Assembly: GCA_026874595.1 (NCBI GenBank)
Contig: CM049322.1
Location: 9,192,400-9,256,399, forward strand
Source of the DNA: Sipunculus nudus
Taxonomy: Eukaryota; Annelida; Sipuncula; Golfingiida; Sipunculidae
Direction: 5' to 3'
Length of the DNA: 64,000 nucleotides
Below, in pieces: positions 13,601-23,839 of this stretch. How positions within the stretch are numbered: position 1 is the first letter of the stretch; every line of letters starts with the position of its first letter. The position numbers and the translations under genes were made by a program. Under the pieces are notes generated by a model that worked only from the letters and a program-made list of their open reading frames with translations, was not told the DNA's origin and ran no database searches.

Positions 13601-16600
13601 TTCACTCTAGTGTAACCTCTCACAATAACCTTTTCTTGGTCTGATAACTTTCATAAGGAGTTCATTTATACCTTTTCTGGTAGTTAATACACAACTATGA
13701 CAAATGAAGGCGTGAATGCTTGTTGCTGTGCCCTTTCTAATTTCTCAAAATTGTCATCTATTTATCGACATAGATATATGTATATGCATGTGTTTATAGG
13801 TTTCGTGTTTATGTAAGTATACGTGTACAGGTTCCTCGTGGGCCTTCCTTTTGTTTTCTTCTATAATACCGCCCACTGCGTGTACATTCCTTTATTTTCT
13901 TTTTTAGTTTCCTTTCTCTTTTACTCCTCCTCTCCCCCACTCTCTGTCCCTGAGGCAAAATTATACCTGGCTTGCTACAAATCGCCGGAATTTTCTTGTC
14001 GCACGGCTTGTCGTCCCACTGGTCGTGACGTTTCAGGATACTAACACAATCCTCTTCCAGTAGGTTGTTGTACTTCGGCTAGAATACATTATTTGATCAT
14101 ATTGTATTTTATTGTTCTAAACCTTAAATAGCCCTGTGTAGACCTGTGTTATATTTGTGTATCATTTGACCTACATTAAACTCATCTCTATTGACAAATT
14201 CGAACTTTTTGTGGCAGAATTTACAGAATTTTCAATGGATATCACACATTACCGAATTCCATCGTTTTAAAGCCGCATCTACCGTTCAATTTATCTGATA
14301 TTGTATAACTTTTAAACAATTTATTAAGATTAAAGGTGCTCCTAGTATTTCTGCAAAAATCACTTTTAATAGGTTATATCCTTACGTTTTCTTTTGGACC
14401 ATATTCCAGCGTACCTTCCTTGTTTCTGTCATTGGCAAGGATCCAAAAATCCTCAACACTCAAGTCCCTAAAAAAACTAATACAAAAGTAAATTAAACGA
14501 AGATTATAAGTTTCGATTGCTTCAGAAATATTATATTAGAGCGACGGCAATTAGGACTGTACAAAGGGTCATAATACTGAAATATTTGTAGTAAATCTTG
14601 TAATAAATTTGGCTTCAAATATTAGTCAACAAAACATGCGTCATATCAGTTGTGTGGCCGTTAAGAGGTGTTCCATCGCATATTAATCATCTCGCAGGCA
14701 ATCCCGGCGATATGATAACTGTAGAAAGTATAACTATATTTCACCAGTTCAGTATAAATGCTTCTACGTATCATGTTTACTATGAATAAAATTAAAATAC
14801 CCCTAAACACACACTTAGATATGAATTCGTATGATAGCTTATGTTTATATATATATATCCGGAGAACAAGCAACAGGACAAGACAAAATAACATATAACT
14901 ATTGTTACTCTTTTCTTACTTTGCATGATCAGAGTCAGGAATCCTAGCCAGATCTCCCCCCTTTGTCTGACAAAGCTTGCGTGCGTTTGCCCATGTGTTA
15001 CGTTGGAAGATATGTAGGTAACATGAACCTCTGAAGAATTTCCAGCCAGTTGGACAGCCTGATCGAATAAATATCAAAAATTAAACGAAAGAACCTCACT
15101 CGCCTCTCACCAGAACATTAATTTGATTTGATGATTTTTTTGAAGTTTTCAATGTCATAATTCTTCATGTTCATAATGCTAGCTTTCAAGTCAAACGGAG
15201 AAAAGACCAATTAATTATCTTGGCATATTAATTAAGACTTTGTCGAAGTAGGGATATAACAAACGCAAGTAATGGGAAATCGTTATTTTGATCGCGCATT
15301 TATTTACATTCCCAATGAATAAAATGAAATATGTTTTCTTCTATATGCGTGTGAATTGAAATATTAAAATAAAGATATCTTTATATTAACTCTAAAGCAA
15401 AATGGCTGATTCAACAAATATAATATTTGTGGTAAGAAACACGTTTAACAGTGCTTAGATTGCTGGTGATACTCTCTCTTCAGTGATGGCGGAGCTTTCT
15501 ATAACCATTGCTAATGTTCTGTTCTGCTGCCCTCTGTTTGTATTATGTACGTTTATGCCATGTCGGAGGAGTGAGGACATCATTCAGCGTTCTTTGTTGC
15601 TCCCTAAATCAGACACGGGACCTGACTCCATGATAATATCCTAACATCATGGCTGTCAAATATAGTTCAGGAGTGGGCAAAACAGCCTTTCAAGATAAGA
15701 TTTTAAATGCATAATGGTACTTTCAGCTGCACAATAACATTTTATTTGATCATACTGCCACACCTGGGGTTCATGTTGTCCTCCCTGTTCACTGAGAGTG
15801 GAGAATGCCTTAGTGTGGTCTACGGACATAGAGTGTTATAGCTTTTTCTGCATTCGACATTTTCTAGAAGCCGGCCCATGGCAAAGACCATCTGTTACTC
15901 GACTGTCCACCTGAACGAAAGTGTTTCTTGACTCTTGAACGGTTTTAAAACTAGAGGCAATCAAGTCGTTTTTATACACCCACTAAGCTTATTCTCAGGA
16001 GTTAAAATAAGGAATAAGGACATTTAGAAGTGTAGTACCCTTACCAGCAAGTGGCCCTGACATAGATGAAGAGGGATATAATTATACAGTAGAAATATCA
16101 TTGTCTTAAAGAACATAAAGTGGAACCAGTCTGAAAGACCACATGCGTGGTTAGGAAAACCGTGAGCTTAAAGTAGTGACGTTGCTTTTTACGGGCTTGT
16201 GAAACAAGACCACTTTTGACCAGTCCCACAACTTGTCTTATAACACAGGTATTACTGTATTTGCATTTGCAGTAACAGACCTACCTTCATACGGATAACC
16301 TCCTCGTGGCGGCATGGCTTTTGTCACATTATTAGCAGGGCATACCGGTGGTATTGCTGATTCTAACGAGCCGCGTCCTATTTTACACGAATATGACAGA
16401 GTCATATTGGATGACCGTAAAGAACCATGCATCTCTTCCACAACATCCTTGAGTCTTATATCTCCGTCCCTTTGCTGAGAAGTATAAATAGGCAAAACAC
16501 ATCATCGTGTTTTGTTAAGAGAAGCTTGGTATGGGCCTCGAAATATAAGTTAGGTGATTAATATAAAATACATGTAATTTTTACGCATGTCAAAAATGTG

Positions 16601-18839
16601 GTATTTATATTAAATGTAACACGCAACACCACAAATGTTCAATAGCAAGTGTAAATCTATGCATTTTCTAAAATATCAATAAAAGGCAAGTGATTTTATG
16701 TTATTACTGATATATAAAGCATAGACAATATCATGGCTCTTCGAAATATTTTTCTGTTATTTACAATATAAATGCTTAACAATATTTATGTAGTCAATAT
16801 TATGAGTTCTTTCGCGTGGTAACAACTGAACAGTTTAATTCTATCAATATTTGTGAAATGATTCATTTTAACTCTTATTCTTTCAAATATTGAGGTTTGT
16901 GAATCAAAAAGCCCTTTTTTGCATTGAAATTTCCTTTTTTTAATCTTTGTTTGCACTATGATGGATGCTACCATTTGCTTAGAACAGTCAAATGTATCCA
17001 CATATTCCAGAGGGGTACATTTGCCAAAAAGCAATAACTGGACTGTAAATTGGCCACACATTGGAAAACAAACATACCATGGAGTCCGTCTGGTAATTGT
17101 TATATTTTTGGATATTTGTGTGTATGTATTTGGGTGAAACGATATCCAAAGGCATGGTTTGTCAGGTTCACTAAAGATTATCTATGAAAAGGTTTACTTA
17201 TTACTCGTACTTTCCATTACACGACTTTTAGCTCAAAACAAGCATGTCAAGCGTGCACTAGTTCTCCATAAGTGAATTTTATTATTCACACATGGTTTTC
17301 TGTCTGTGAATAATAGACACTAGGCTTCATAAACTGTTGACTTAATGTTATTCGCTTGGTTTGCATAGACGAATGCATGACTCAAAATCAGCGTGCCAAG
17401 CATGTACAAGTCTCCATCGTCGATTGTATTTACCCAGAAATAGTTTGCTGTCAGTAAATATTTTACACTTGGCTTCATAAACAATTTGGTTAGTATCAAT
17501 CACATGATTTGCTTCAGCACTAGAAAATCGAAGAAAGCACACGGGGATTTTCCAGCCTCAGGTGAATGCGAACTCTGTTTGTTGAATTTAGGTCTATGAT
17601 GTTACAGGATAAGCTAATGTGGCGTTAAACCCCCTTCACTGCCATTAACTGCCATTTTAAACTTGAAATGAAACAATCATTCACACATATGATGAAAACG
17701 GACATATTTACTAATGAAAGAAAAGAAACTGTTGCTTGGAGGTGACTTATTTATATGTTACAGTTTGCAAATGATTTAACACTCTTACATATATGTAGTA
17801 ATTTTCGGTATTGTCCTTTATTAAAATGACTATAAAATAATCGCTTACTTTAAGTCTCTACAAGAAGCAGATATTAAAATCAGATTCCCATATTTTTCCT
17901 GCTACGCCTATATTTATTCAGATTCAACAATCAGAATTATTCACATTTTACGATAATCTGTTTTTTTTTCTGATAAGAGCAAATAATAAAATCACAGACA
18001 ATTTTGACTTCACTCCTTTCGTTAAGAACCAAATAATTCGCTCACTAAACAGGCATTAACATCCCTGATAATAAATAAGCAACTAATATTGCAGAAACTG
18101 TAAGCCGGGCCTTTGTAACGATTTATAAGTTTCTGATGAATTCAAAGTAATGATTAAAAAACATATTCCTGGTCAAGTTAAAAAAAAATCTTAACGCTCG
18201 ACAGTGTGTTTGCTCAGTTCTTTTATGTTCATTATTTGTTTTGTTCCATAATTACATGTATGCAGTGATTACATTGAAACACTTTCTCACTGTTCAATGA
18301 GAACATCTTAACTTTCAATTTAAGTATAATGTGTCATACTTAATGTCAACAGCTATATAACGATAGGGTTGTAAGAAACTTTGAAAACGAACAAAACCTG
18401 TTATTTAAACAAATTAAATCTCCATTGAAAGGAAATAAATATAAAATATTCAGACTCAAAAGGCTTATGTCCATTTACATAATTTTGTTTTCGTATAAAA
18501 TAATAAACAACATAATGAAAAACAACTTAAATTATATATAAAAATAGATCAGGTGAATATGGTTCCAGTTGTAAATTAAACATAATGATTTCGGTTAAGT
18601 ACGTCAGAAACATATGCATTCTGTCATACCACCCTGGATAAATATAACTGACAAACACTCAAATACATTTATTTTGAACTTAATTTTTACTTGTCAAATT
18701 CTAAAATATCTGATTAAGATGTAACGTTTAAAATGGATTCATTTAATACAATTAATCTACCCAAAATTCATTGACTTTTATATTTATTTAATATACGTCA
18801 AGGCCTAGAATATATAATACAACACACAAACACACTAAC

Positions 18840-18888
<49 letters not shown>

Positions 18889-19011
18889 TATATATATGTA
18901 TACATATATATGTGTGTGTATGTGTTTCTTTGCGTATACAAATGAAATATCACATACCGCTAATACTGCGCAAGCGAGTAGAAGCGTCAACGGCAGACAC
19001 GCGCGCTCCAT
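4542..19011 (-). CDS. Type I membrane receptor with 3 C-type lectin domains, SRCR region, 4 EGF-like modules and a TM segment (18 exons, 3' end unresolved)
   Basis: I chained 18 exons on the minus strand by consensus splice sites and continuous phase: 18958-19011, 16285-16474, 14920-15058, 14386-14467, 13967-14078, 13044-13182, 11987-12077, 10808-10967, 10002-10140, 8805-8895, 8276-8390, 7549-7854, 6896-7011, 6210-6354, 5735-5875, 5397-5534, 5016-5150 and 4542-4679. They total 2431 nt, about 810 codons, ending in phase 1. Order: signal peptide (1-18), linker (19-81), CTLDs (about 82-192, 193-322, 323-437), SRCR region (438-578), EGF-like modules (579-764), transmembrane segment (about 787-803). 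Such domains are typical of cell-surface glycan or scavenger recognition; the ligand is unknown. The tail exon with the stop lies below 4542 and could not be fixed. The exon chain is sequence-based; the immune-type role is inference. Confidence 0.85.
5016..5150 (-). CDS. Receptor exon 17: EGF-like module 4
   Basis: This 135-nt exon (phase 1-1) has a strong CCTTGCAG acceptor and GTAATA donor. It encodes ECKPGMWGIGCFNSCGFC, KTCDPIHGTCQSGFC and GHTGSKC. It is the last EGF-like unit before the membrane segment. Confidence 0.82.
5397..5534 (-). CDS. Receptor exon 16: EGF-like module 3
   Basis: This 138-nt exon (phase 1-1) has acceptor ATAG and donor GTGAAT. It encodes ECAPGLWGANCALTCGKC, GPCCAVNGSCPNGLC and GYTGQGC. 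It has an extra adjacent cysteine (CC) compared with its neighbours. As a phase-symmetric unit it could be gained or lost without frameshift. Confidence 0.8.
5735..5875 (-). CDS. Receptor exon 15: EGF-like module 2, with a GC donor
   Basis: This 141-nt exon (phase 1-1) encodes CKEGFWGSGCSKICGNC, PCSVSDGSCPRGAC and GFTGEQC, one MEGF-type module. The only donor that keeps phase 1 reads CAG|GCAAGT, the consensus of the minor GC-AG intron class, rather than GT. Alternatively the first G of GTCTC further on could be used, but that breaks the phase with exon 16. Confidence 0.78.
6210..6354 (-). CDS. Receptor exon 14: EGF-like module 1
   Basis: This 145-nt exon (phase 0 to 1) follows a TTCTCAG acceptor. 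It has the spacing of MEGF/SREC-type EGF modules: CSKNQYGKDCKAVCGHC, ENCFADDGRCPGDRC, MPGFEGVRC. It is the only EGF exon starting in phase 0, because it joins the SRCR exon. A direct repeat of about 21 bp (AAGTACACTCTATGTACA) sits just upstream in the intron at 6380-6420. Confidence 0.8.
6896..7854 (-). CDS. Receptor exons 12-13: SRCR region (half domain plus one domain)
   Basis: Exon 12 (7549-7854, phases 1-1) starts with what resembles the second half of an SRCR domain: GTHCNGNELRLSECAE then HAVMVSC. It continues into a first half: GILQVWERGAWRPVCD then NVEAARVVCRQL. Exon 13 (6896-7011) supplies a matching second half: ELMHVGCATPVNGESQC, FICPEAIFPC. SRCR domains are extracellular cysteine-rich modules of scavenger receptors. 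No first half for the leading part is seen in the 8275-7855 intron, so one full domain seems preceded by a truncated one. The acceptor TTTCAG at 7012 is the one that keeps exon 13 open. Confidence 0.72.
8276..10140 (-). CDS. Receptor exons 9-11: C-type lectin domain 3
   Basis: Exons 10002-10140 (139 nt), 8805-8895 (91 nt) and 8276-8390 (115 nt) have the same phases as domains 1 and 2. Residues include CPPGWRSYDGSCYLF, TWKDSQISC, GGDLATV, DSWILLNDRRLEG, QEDC, VWNLDRC and PSIC. The middle exon was found from its match to the domain 2 exon (same 91-nt length, shared SWILLNDRR-type core). EPN is missing and WND reads WNL, so calcium-dependent sugar binding is probably lost. The donor GTAAGT closes the domain in phase 1. 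Confidence 0.85.
10808..13182 (-). CDS. Receptor exons 6-8: C-type lectin domain 2, with EPN and WND motifs
   Basis: Exons 13044-13182 (139 nt), 11987-12077 (91 nt) and 10808-10967 (160 nt) repeat the phase pattern 1-2, 2-0, 0-1. Landmarks are CKQGWTYF, SCYHF, TWSNSRQAC, GGDLARI, TAWILLNDRRHEGKFEYG, then GEPNNG, QEDC, DWNDEHC and FAALC. EPN with a downstream WND is the canonical calcium-2 site of mannose-type lectins. This is the only one of the three CTLDs that keeps both motifs, so it is the best candidate for glycan binding. The third exon is about 45 nt longer than in the sister domains, and the extra length holds the EPN loop. Confidence 0.88.
13967..15058 (-). CDS. Receptor exons 3-5: C-type lectin domain 1
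   Basis: Three exons (14920-15058, 14386-14467, 13967-14078; phases 1-2, 2-0, 0-1) form a complete long-form CTLD of about 111 residues. It opens with CPTGWKFF and SCYL, then TWANARKLC, GGDLARI, the core FWILANDRNKEG, EEDC, WDDKPC and PAIC. All six cysteines of a long-form domain are present. The EPN or QPD sugar-binding tripeptide is absent and WND is replaced by WDD, so canonical calcium-dependent sugar binding is doubtful. The fold assignment is firm; loss of sugar binding is inference. Confidence 0.87.
16285..16474 (-). CDS. Receptor exon 2: extracellular linker
   Basis: This 190-nt exon (phase 0 to 1) follows a TTCTCAG acceptor and ends at GTAGGTCTG. It encodes 63 residues with no domain I recognise. 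It has two N-glycosylation sequons (NMT, NVT), two cysteines (SYSC, PVCP) and a Pro/Gly-rich end (PPRGGYPYEG) leading straight into the first lectin domain. A spacer role is inferred from position and composition. Confidence 0.7.
17232..17490. repeat. Old tandem duplication, period about 149 bp, two copies
   Basis: Copies at about 17232-17340 and 17381-17489 share CTCAAAA.CA, AAGC.TGCA, TTCT..ATAA.TG and GGCTTCATAAAC in the same order. They lie in receptor intron 2 and carry no domain I recognise. Confidence 0.55.
18842..18900. repeat. (AT)n microsatellite
   Basis: AT tract in receptor intron 1, about 55 bp past the exon 1 donor; it ends in an imperfect GTATACATATATATGTGTG tail. Confidence 0.95.
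18958..19011 (-). CDS. Receptor exon 1: start codon and signal peptide
   Basis: The exon reads MERACLPLTLLLACAVLA and ends exactly on a codon boundary before a GTATGTG donor. It has the charged N-terminus, leucine-rich core and small residues of an ER signal peptide. An upstream in-frame ATG (MLHTNKQAVA...) exists, but starting at MERAC leaves a compact signal peptide. The donor opens into an (AT)n tract of about 55 bp at the start of intron 1. Confidence 0.75.
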
Positions 19012-19040
19012 AGCAACTGCTTGCTTATTAGTATGTAACA

Positions 19041-19050
19041 AATATATAAA
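19041..19050 (-). promoter_or_regulatory. Possible TATA box of the receptor gene
   Basis: Read on the minus strand, TTTATATATT lies about 30-40 nt upstream of the chosen ATG at 19011. If used, transcription would start only a few bases before the ATG, giving a very short 5' UTR. The surroundings are AT-rich, so this could be chance. Confidence 0.3.
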
Positions 19051-19111
19051 GGAAACATTCAGGCCAGCACAACAGAGTAGTTTGTTTTACCATTTTTTTA
19101 TGAATATATAA

Positions 19112-22100
19112 AATATGATAATGAACCGAAATGGTAGCTGGCTCTCTGACAGAATATTACAAAGAGATCTTCAATATCATACAAACATTATATAAATAAC
19201 ATTTTTGTGTGTTATATTTCCATAAGAGAAAGAATCAATGTTTGGTTTTGACAATATTCTTTATATTAGAATTCTCGGGATTACTGTTTTATTTATTTAT
19301 TATTTTAAATGTTAAAAGTACATATCGGCAGTTTAATTTTAATGCAGATTTAATTATATAAAACTTTTACTTTTATTTGACGGTGGAGTGATTTGTTTCA
19401 ACCTATAAACATTGGTAACTATTTAGCCATTGTAGGATAATATTTTGAATAATGATATTATCTGTTCGTTTTGAAATTTCAGTAATGAAGAGATAAAATA
19501 TTGAAATAAAAAAGTGAAGAATATCAAGAACGACTGCCACATTTAAAAAATTATTAACGAAATCTGCTCTGATGTATTTTAAACATCAATGTCAAATCTA
19601 CTGGCCTTTCTTTCGATTGACTTGAAGCTATTGTTAGCGGATATAACGAATTTCTGTAACTTCCAGAAAATTACGATTATATTATTATACACGCTACTTT
19701 TTTGTGTAGATATATACGTTAAAAGCTCACACTACACAATGATATACTGTCCAAACAAATTACCTGACTCGTACTAAGGTACGAACTCGAGTAAACGGTT
19801 CATATATTGGAGTATAAATACGTGTTTAAAAATGTTAAAATTTAAGCTTTAGATGATAGGAAATATTGTATATTTAACAAATGATGTTATTTAACAAATG
19901 TCGCTTAAATGAGGTTATCGCCTCGTTTGCCAGCATTTTAAGATCAAGGGCCTCAAGCAAGCGGACTACGATAGTGGTATTATAGGTGAAATTACTTAAA
20001 TTAAGCGTACAGTTCTCTTAGGCTTTTCGTATAGTTGTTGTGTCAAAGAAAATCAACAAATTATATGGATCATTTATTTTATTAAGCCCAGCGTCTAATA
20101 TCCAAATACAGATAGCGACATGTGAGTAATTACAAAGTGAGACGTGTATAATTAATGGTTGATTCTTTGCATATTTGATACGGTGACCGTGTGCTGCCAG
20201 TCATGAACCATGCTTGATGAGTGCTTATTTGTGTGCGATTTTCATAAAGCCGCTTTTTATAGATCAAATATACAACACTAGTTATGTGCTGTGTTATTCT
20301 AGCACGGTATGTAAAAAAATGAAGAAAAGCAGAACATTTTAAAATAGGAAAACTTACTTATTTGCAAATAAATTTTTCTACAACATCCTATATTTGATAC
20401 TAAGCTACTGGATATTCCATAATTCGAAATAAGCTGCAACCACCTCATTCACAACATTAGGGTTTCCTCGTTGCTTTTTACATAAGCAATTTTTTGGATG
20501 CTTTTGTCGTAAACCAAAACCAATCAAATATCATAGCTCTTTTGCACAGATGATAGTGAACGTCTTTCTCAGTTATCCCAAATACCAAATCCATATTACA
20601 TGACAAACTTAATTTAGGATAATAACTCTAATCCATGCCTTATATGATTTCAGAAAATTCATAATTTCAGAAAAAAAGTTTAGTTTATTTTTTTAAAAAT
20701 ATCTAGTTTTGCAAGGAATTAATCAGTCTATACATTTTATCTATAAACACACATAAGTTAAATTCCTATCTATTTGTTTTATGTTGTGCGAATTATTCTT
20801 AAAAAAGAGTCTTCCGAGAGCCATGTTTTTAAAATACTGTTTTTGTTTTTATTATAACATCAGCATTGTAATTACGCGCCTTCTGAAATCATATGAGATG
20901 TAAAATTAAAAATTTATCAAATGGTTTATTTTGCAATTAAAATGATTTAAAACCCACTTGTCAAGAAAACCTGTAACAAGCAACAAGCTTTCCCAGGTAA
21001 CGATTTTTTTTATTTAGACGTACTTTTTTAATTTCCTGCTCCGTCACTAAGGTTGCACTATTACCAACGACAAGGACTTCGCAATATCCTTTTTTCAGGA
21101 TAAAGTTCCTTAATTAGTTATAAGTGAGAAATAGAATGGCTATACTTTTAAGTTAAATGCGTGGATATTTTGTTATTTTACCAGAAATTAATAGAATTAA
21201 ATACCCGTACTCTTTGTGGCCATGTGATAGGAAATGCATTGTTAAGTAAATGTTCATTCCCAAAGGGTTTCCAGATATAAAGGCAATTGTATAACTGATG
21301 CTGTCAGCATTTATTTCCACTCCCCAGGAAAAATCATATTTCGTATCTTTCTATTCCAGTAAATTGTATCATATATAGCTGCATGAACGTTACAAATGCA
21401 TGTTACCTATAAATTAAAAGATTACACTTGTCAAATAAGCTCTGCTATCATTGAAATCCCGATACTGAAGTTCATACTTTGAACTTGCCGGTGACGTAAT
21501 CGAACATGACGTTAAAAGTTGGGCATGCCAGTTGCGTGGTGCACGAGGGAGGACCGTCTTTGCATTCACTTATTCGCTTGGAAAGTCATACTAAAAATTT
21601 GAAGTTTCTGAGAAACTTAGCCTGATAAAACTGTGTCGTTCTTACTTACAGTTCTCTTTGAGTCATTTACAACTCTTTGGCTTTATTGAACTTGATATCT
21701 TATGATTAATTGACAGTTATGAAGATATATGGCTGCCTTGAGGAGAGCAGTTTCATAAACTTGCACAAAATAAATTGAGATCATCATCTATATAGTATAC
21801 GATAAAGCCATTTTTATTGTGTACAATTAATTTATCGGAAACTAATTTTAGAAAAACGATAATGGACACCAACAATAAACCGCAATAAGAGGGCAATCGA
21901 CAAAATATCAATGGAAGTATTAATAAAATGGGCTACATAGAAAATACCCCAACTATAGTTCGTCCCACTTATACATCTTCTATACAGTAACCCTAAACAT
22001 TGTGTATTAAAAATTCCAGATTCAAAATTGACTTTGATAAACCGTCCTTGTGTTTTATTTTCACAACTTTCATTAGGACGTGCTGCATGTCAATTAATGA

Positions 22101-23794
22101 TAGTTACTGTTTTACTCTGGATTATAGTAGGGTGCATAAAAAGCGAGGTCATACTTATTTTCAGTTCTCTTTGTGTCGTTTCAGTACGTTTGATTAGTGA
22201 AAACAATAACCAAGGATAACCAGCTTTTGTTTGATCGGTCACAGCATTTCTTGGACCATTCATAGATTCTTTTGAATTCGAGAATGTTAATATATATCAT
22301 GTAGCCGGGAGGACCGCATCGTGATATGGAGATGCAATTTAAGGCCACACTCGATCCTACAATCACCGTTTGACTTAGCGTTTGGTGTTAAAACAAATGT
22401 ATATTCGACAAACAAGATATAAATATATTGACAGAGCGCAATGAAGTTATGTGCATATAAGAGCTAACATCGACATATTCTGCTTGTAAAGACTAAGTGT
22501 ACCGTTAAATAGTCGTTAAATAAATCACACCTTTATCTAATAAATGCATCGATACATTTGACGAGGAAATATAGGAGGATGAATAGACGTGCAGTGGATT
22601 GCAATAATTACTCGCGTGTATATTTCAATATCTATACGATTGCATTCTCCATGATTAAGAATTCCAGCTAAAAGAACAAGTGGGCCATTGATATTAACGA
22701 GCAGTGGTGTGACGGTTACTAGTATACACTGTCTTTGAATAATGCAGTCTATAACATATGCAGACTCAAATTCACCTCCGATTATCACTGCTTGGTGGTG
22801 GCTGCATGCATGTCATGTTATGTGAATAGATTGTAGATCTGTTTGTATATGTTCATCCGATGTTATTGGTCAAGGGCAATTAGAAACAATTTCGCTTTGC
22901 CCCTGAGCGACTTATCATTACTATTATTATCATCGTTAAATCGTAACCTGGATCTCACTAAGATCTGCTACGCTGCTATACTTTATAACTGGGACTTTAA
23001 CCAGATGCGTGAGAGCTTGCCTTCGAATTGGAGAACTTTGGATATAAATCTTAAAGTCACTGGATCAGCTTTTGTCTACTTTTAGGCTCAAATGTCAGAC
23101 CTATTGGTCTTTTAGTGGAATTCCCATGAACATCAAGTAGAAAAACACTGATTCGAACATGCGCGTGTGGGCAGTATCCCTCAAACAAAGCCAGCGGTGT
23201 ACATGGGTTTCATCATTACTTGGAACCTCCAGGCCAATCCAGCTGAAATGTAATACATCCACCTCGCGGGCTGAAACAATCGCGTTTTTTTTTTAACCAG
23301 TGGTCGACCACAAGGACATGCACCCACCACACAGGCTCATTTGTACTCAGAGTAAGTGCTACGTCGACCGTTTGTAAAGGCTCGGCCAGGTAGATAATTG
23401 TAGACAGTGGCTTGTGGCTCTGTAGATATACAAACCGAGGTATATTATATAGATTTACATATGGGTCTACTACTTTAGTTGTATTGATCCTGTCAACATA
23501 TCTTTGATATTTCTTTTTGAATATTTATTTTTATCAATAAAATAAAATATTGGCTTAATTATCACAAAAACACTACAGTTGCTCTTTAGAAATCTTTACG
23601 ATGGTTAAACAGAATTATAAGCATGGCTAATAATGAATGTATAAGTCTTATTAATGAAGCATTGGCTAAATGGCATTTTTCATAATTCGATAAAAAGCTA
23701 ATTCAGATCCAATGAACACCTTAATATCATGCCTCATCCATTTAAGTCTCATTTCTAAATTAAGATTATAATTGAGCAAATAAATGTTGTATAT

Positions 23795-23839
<45 letters not shown>

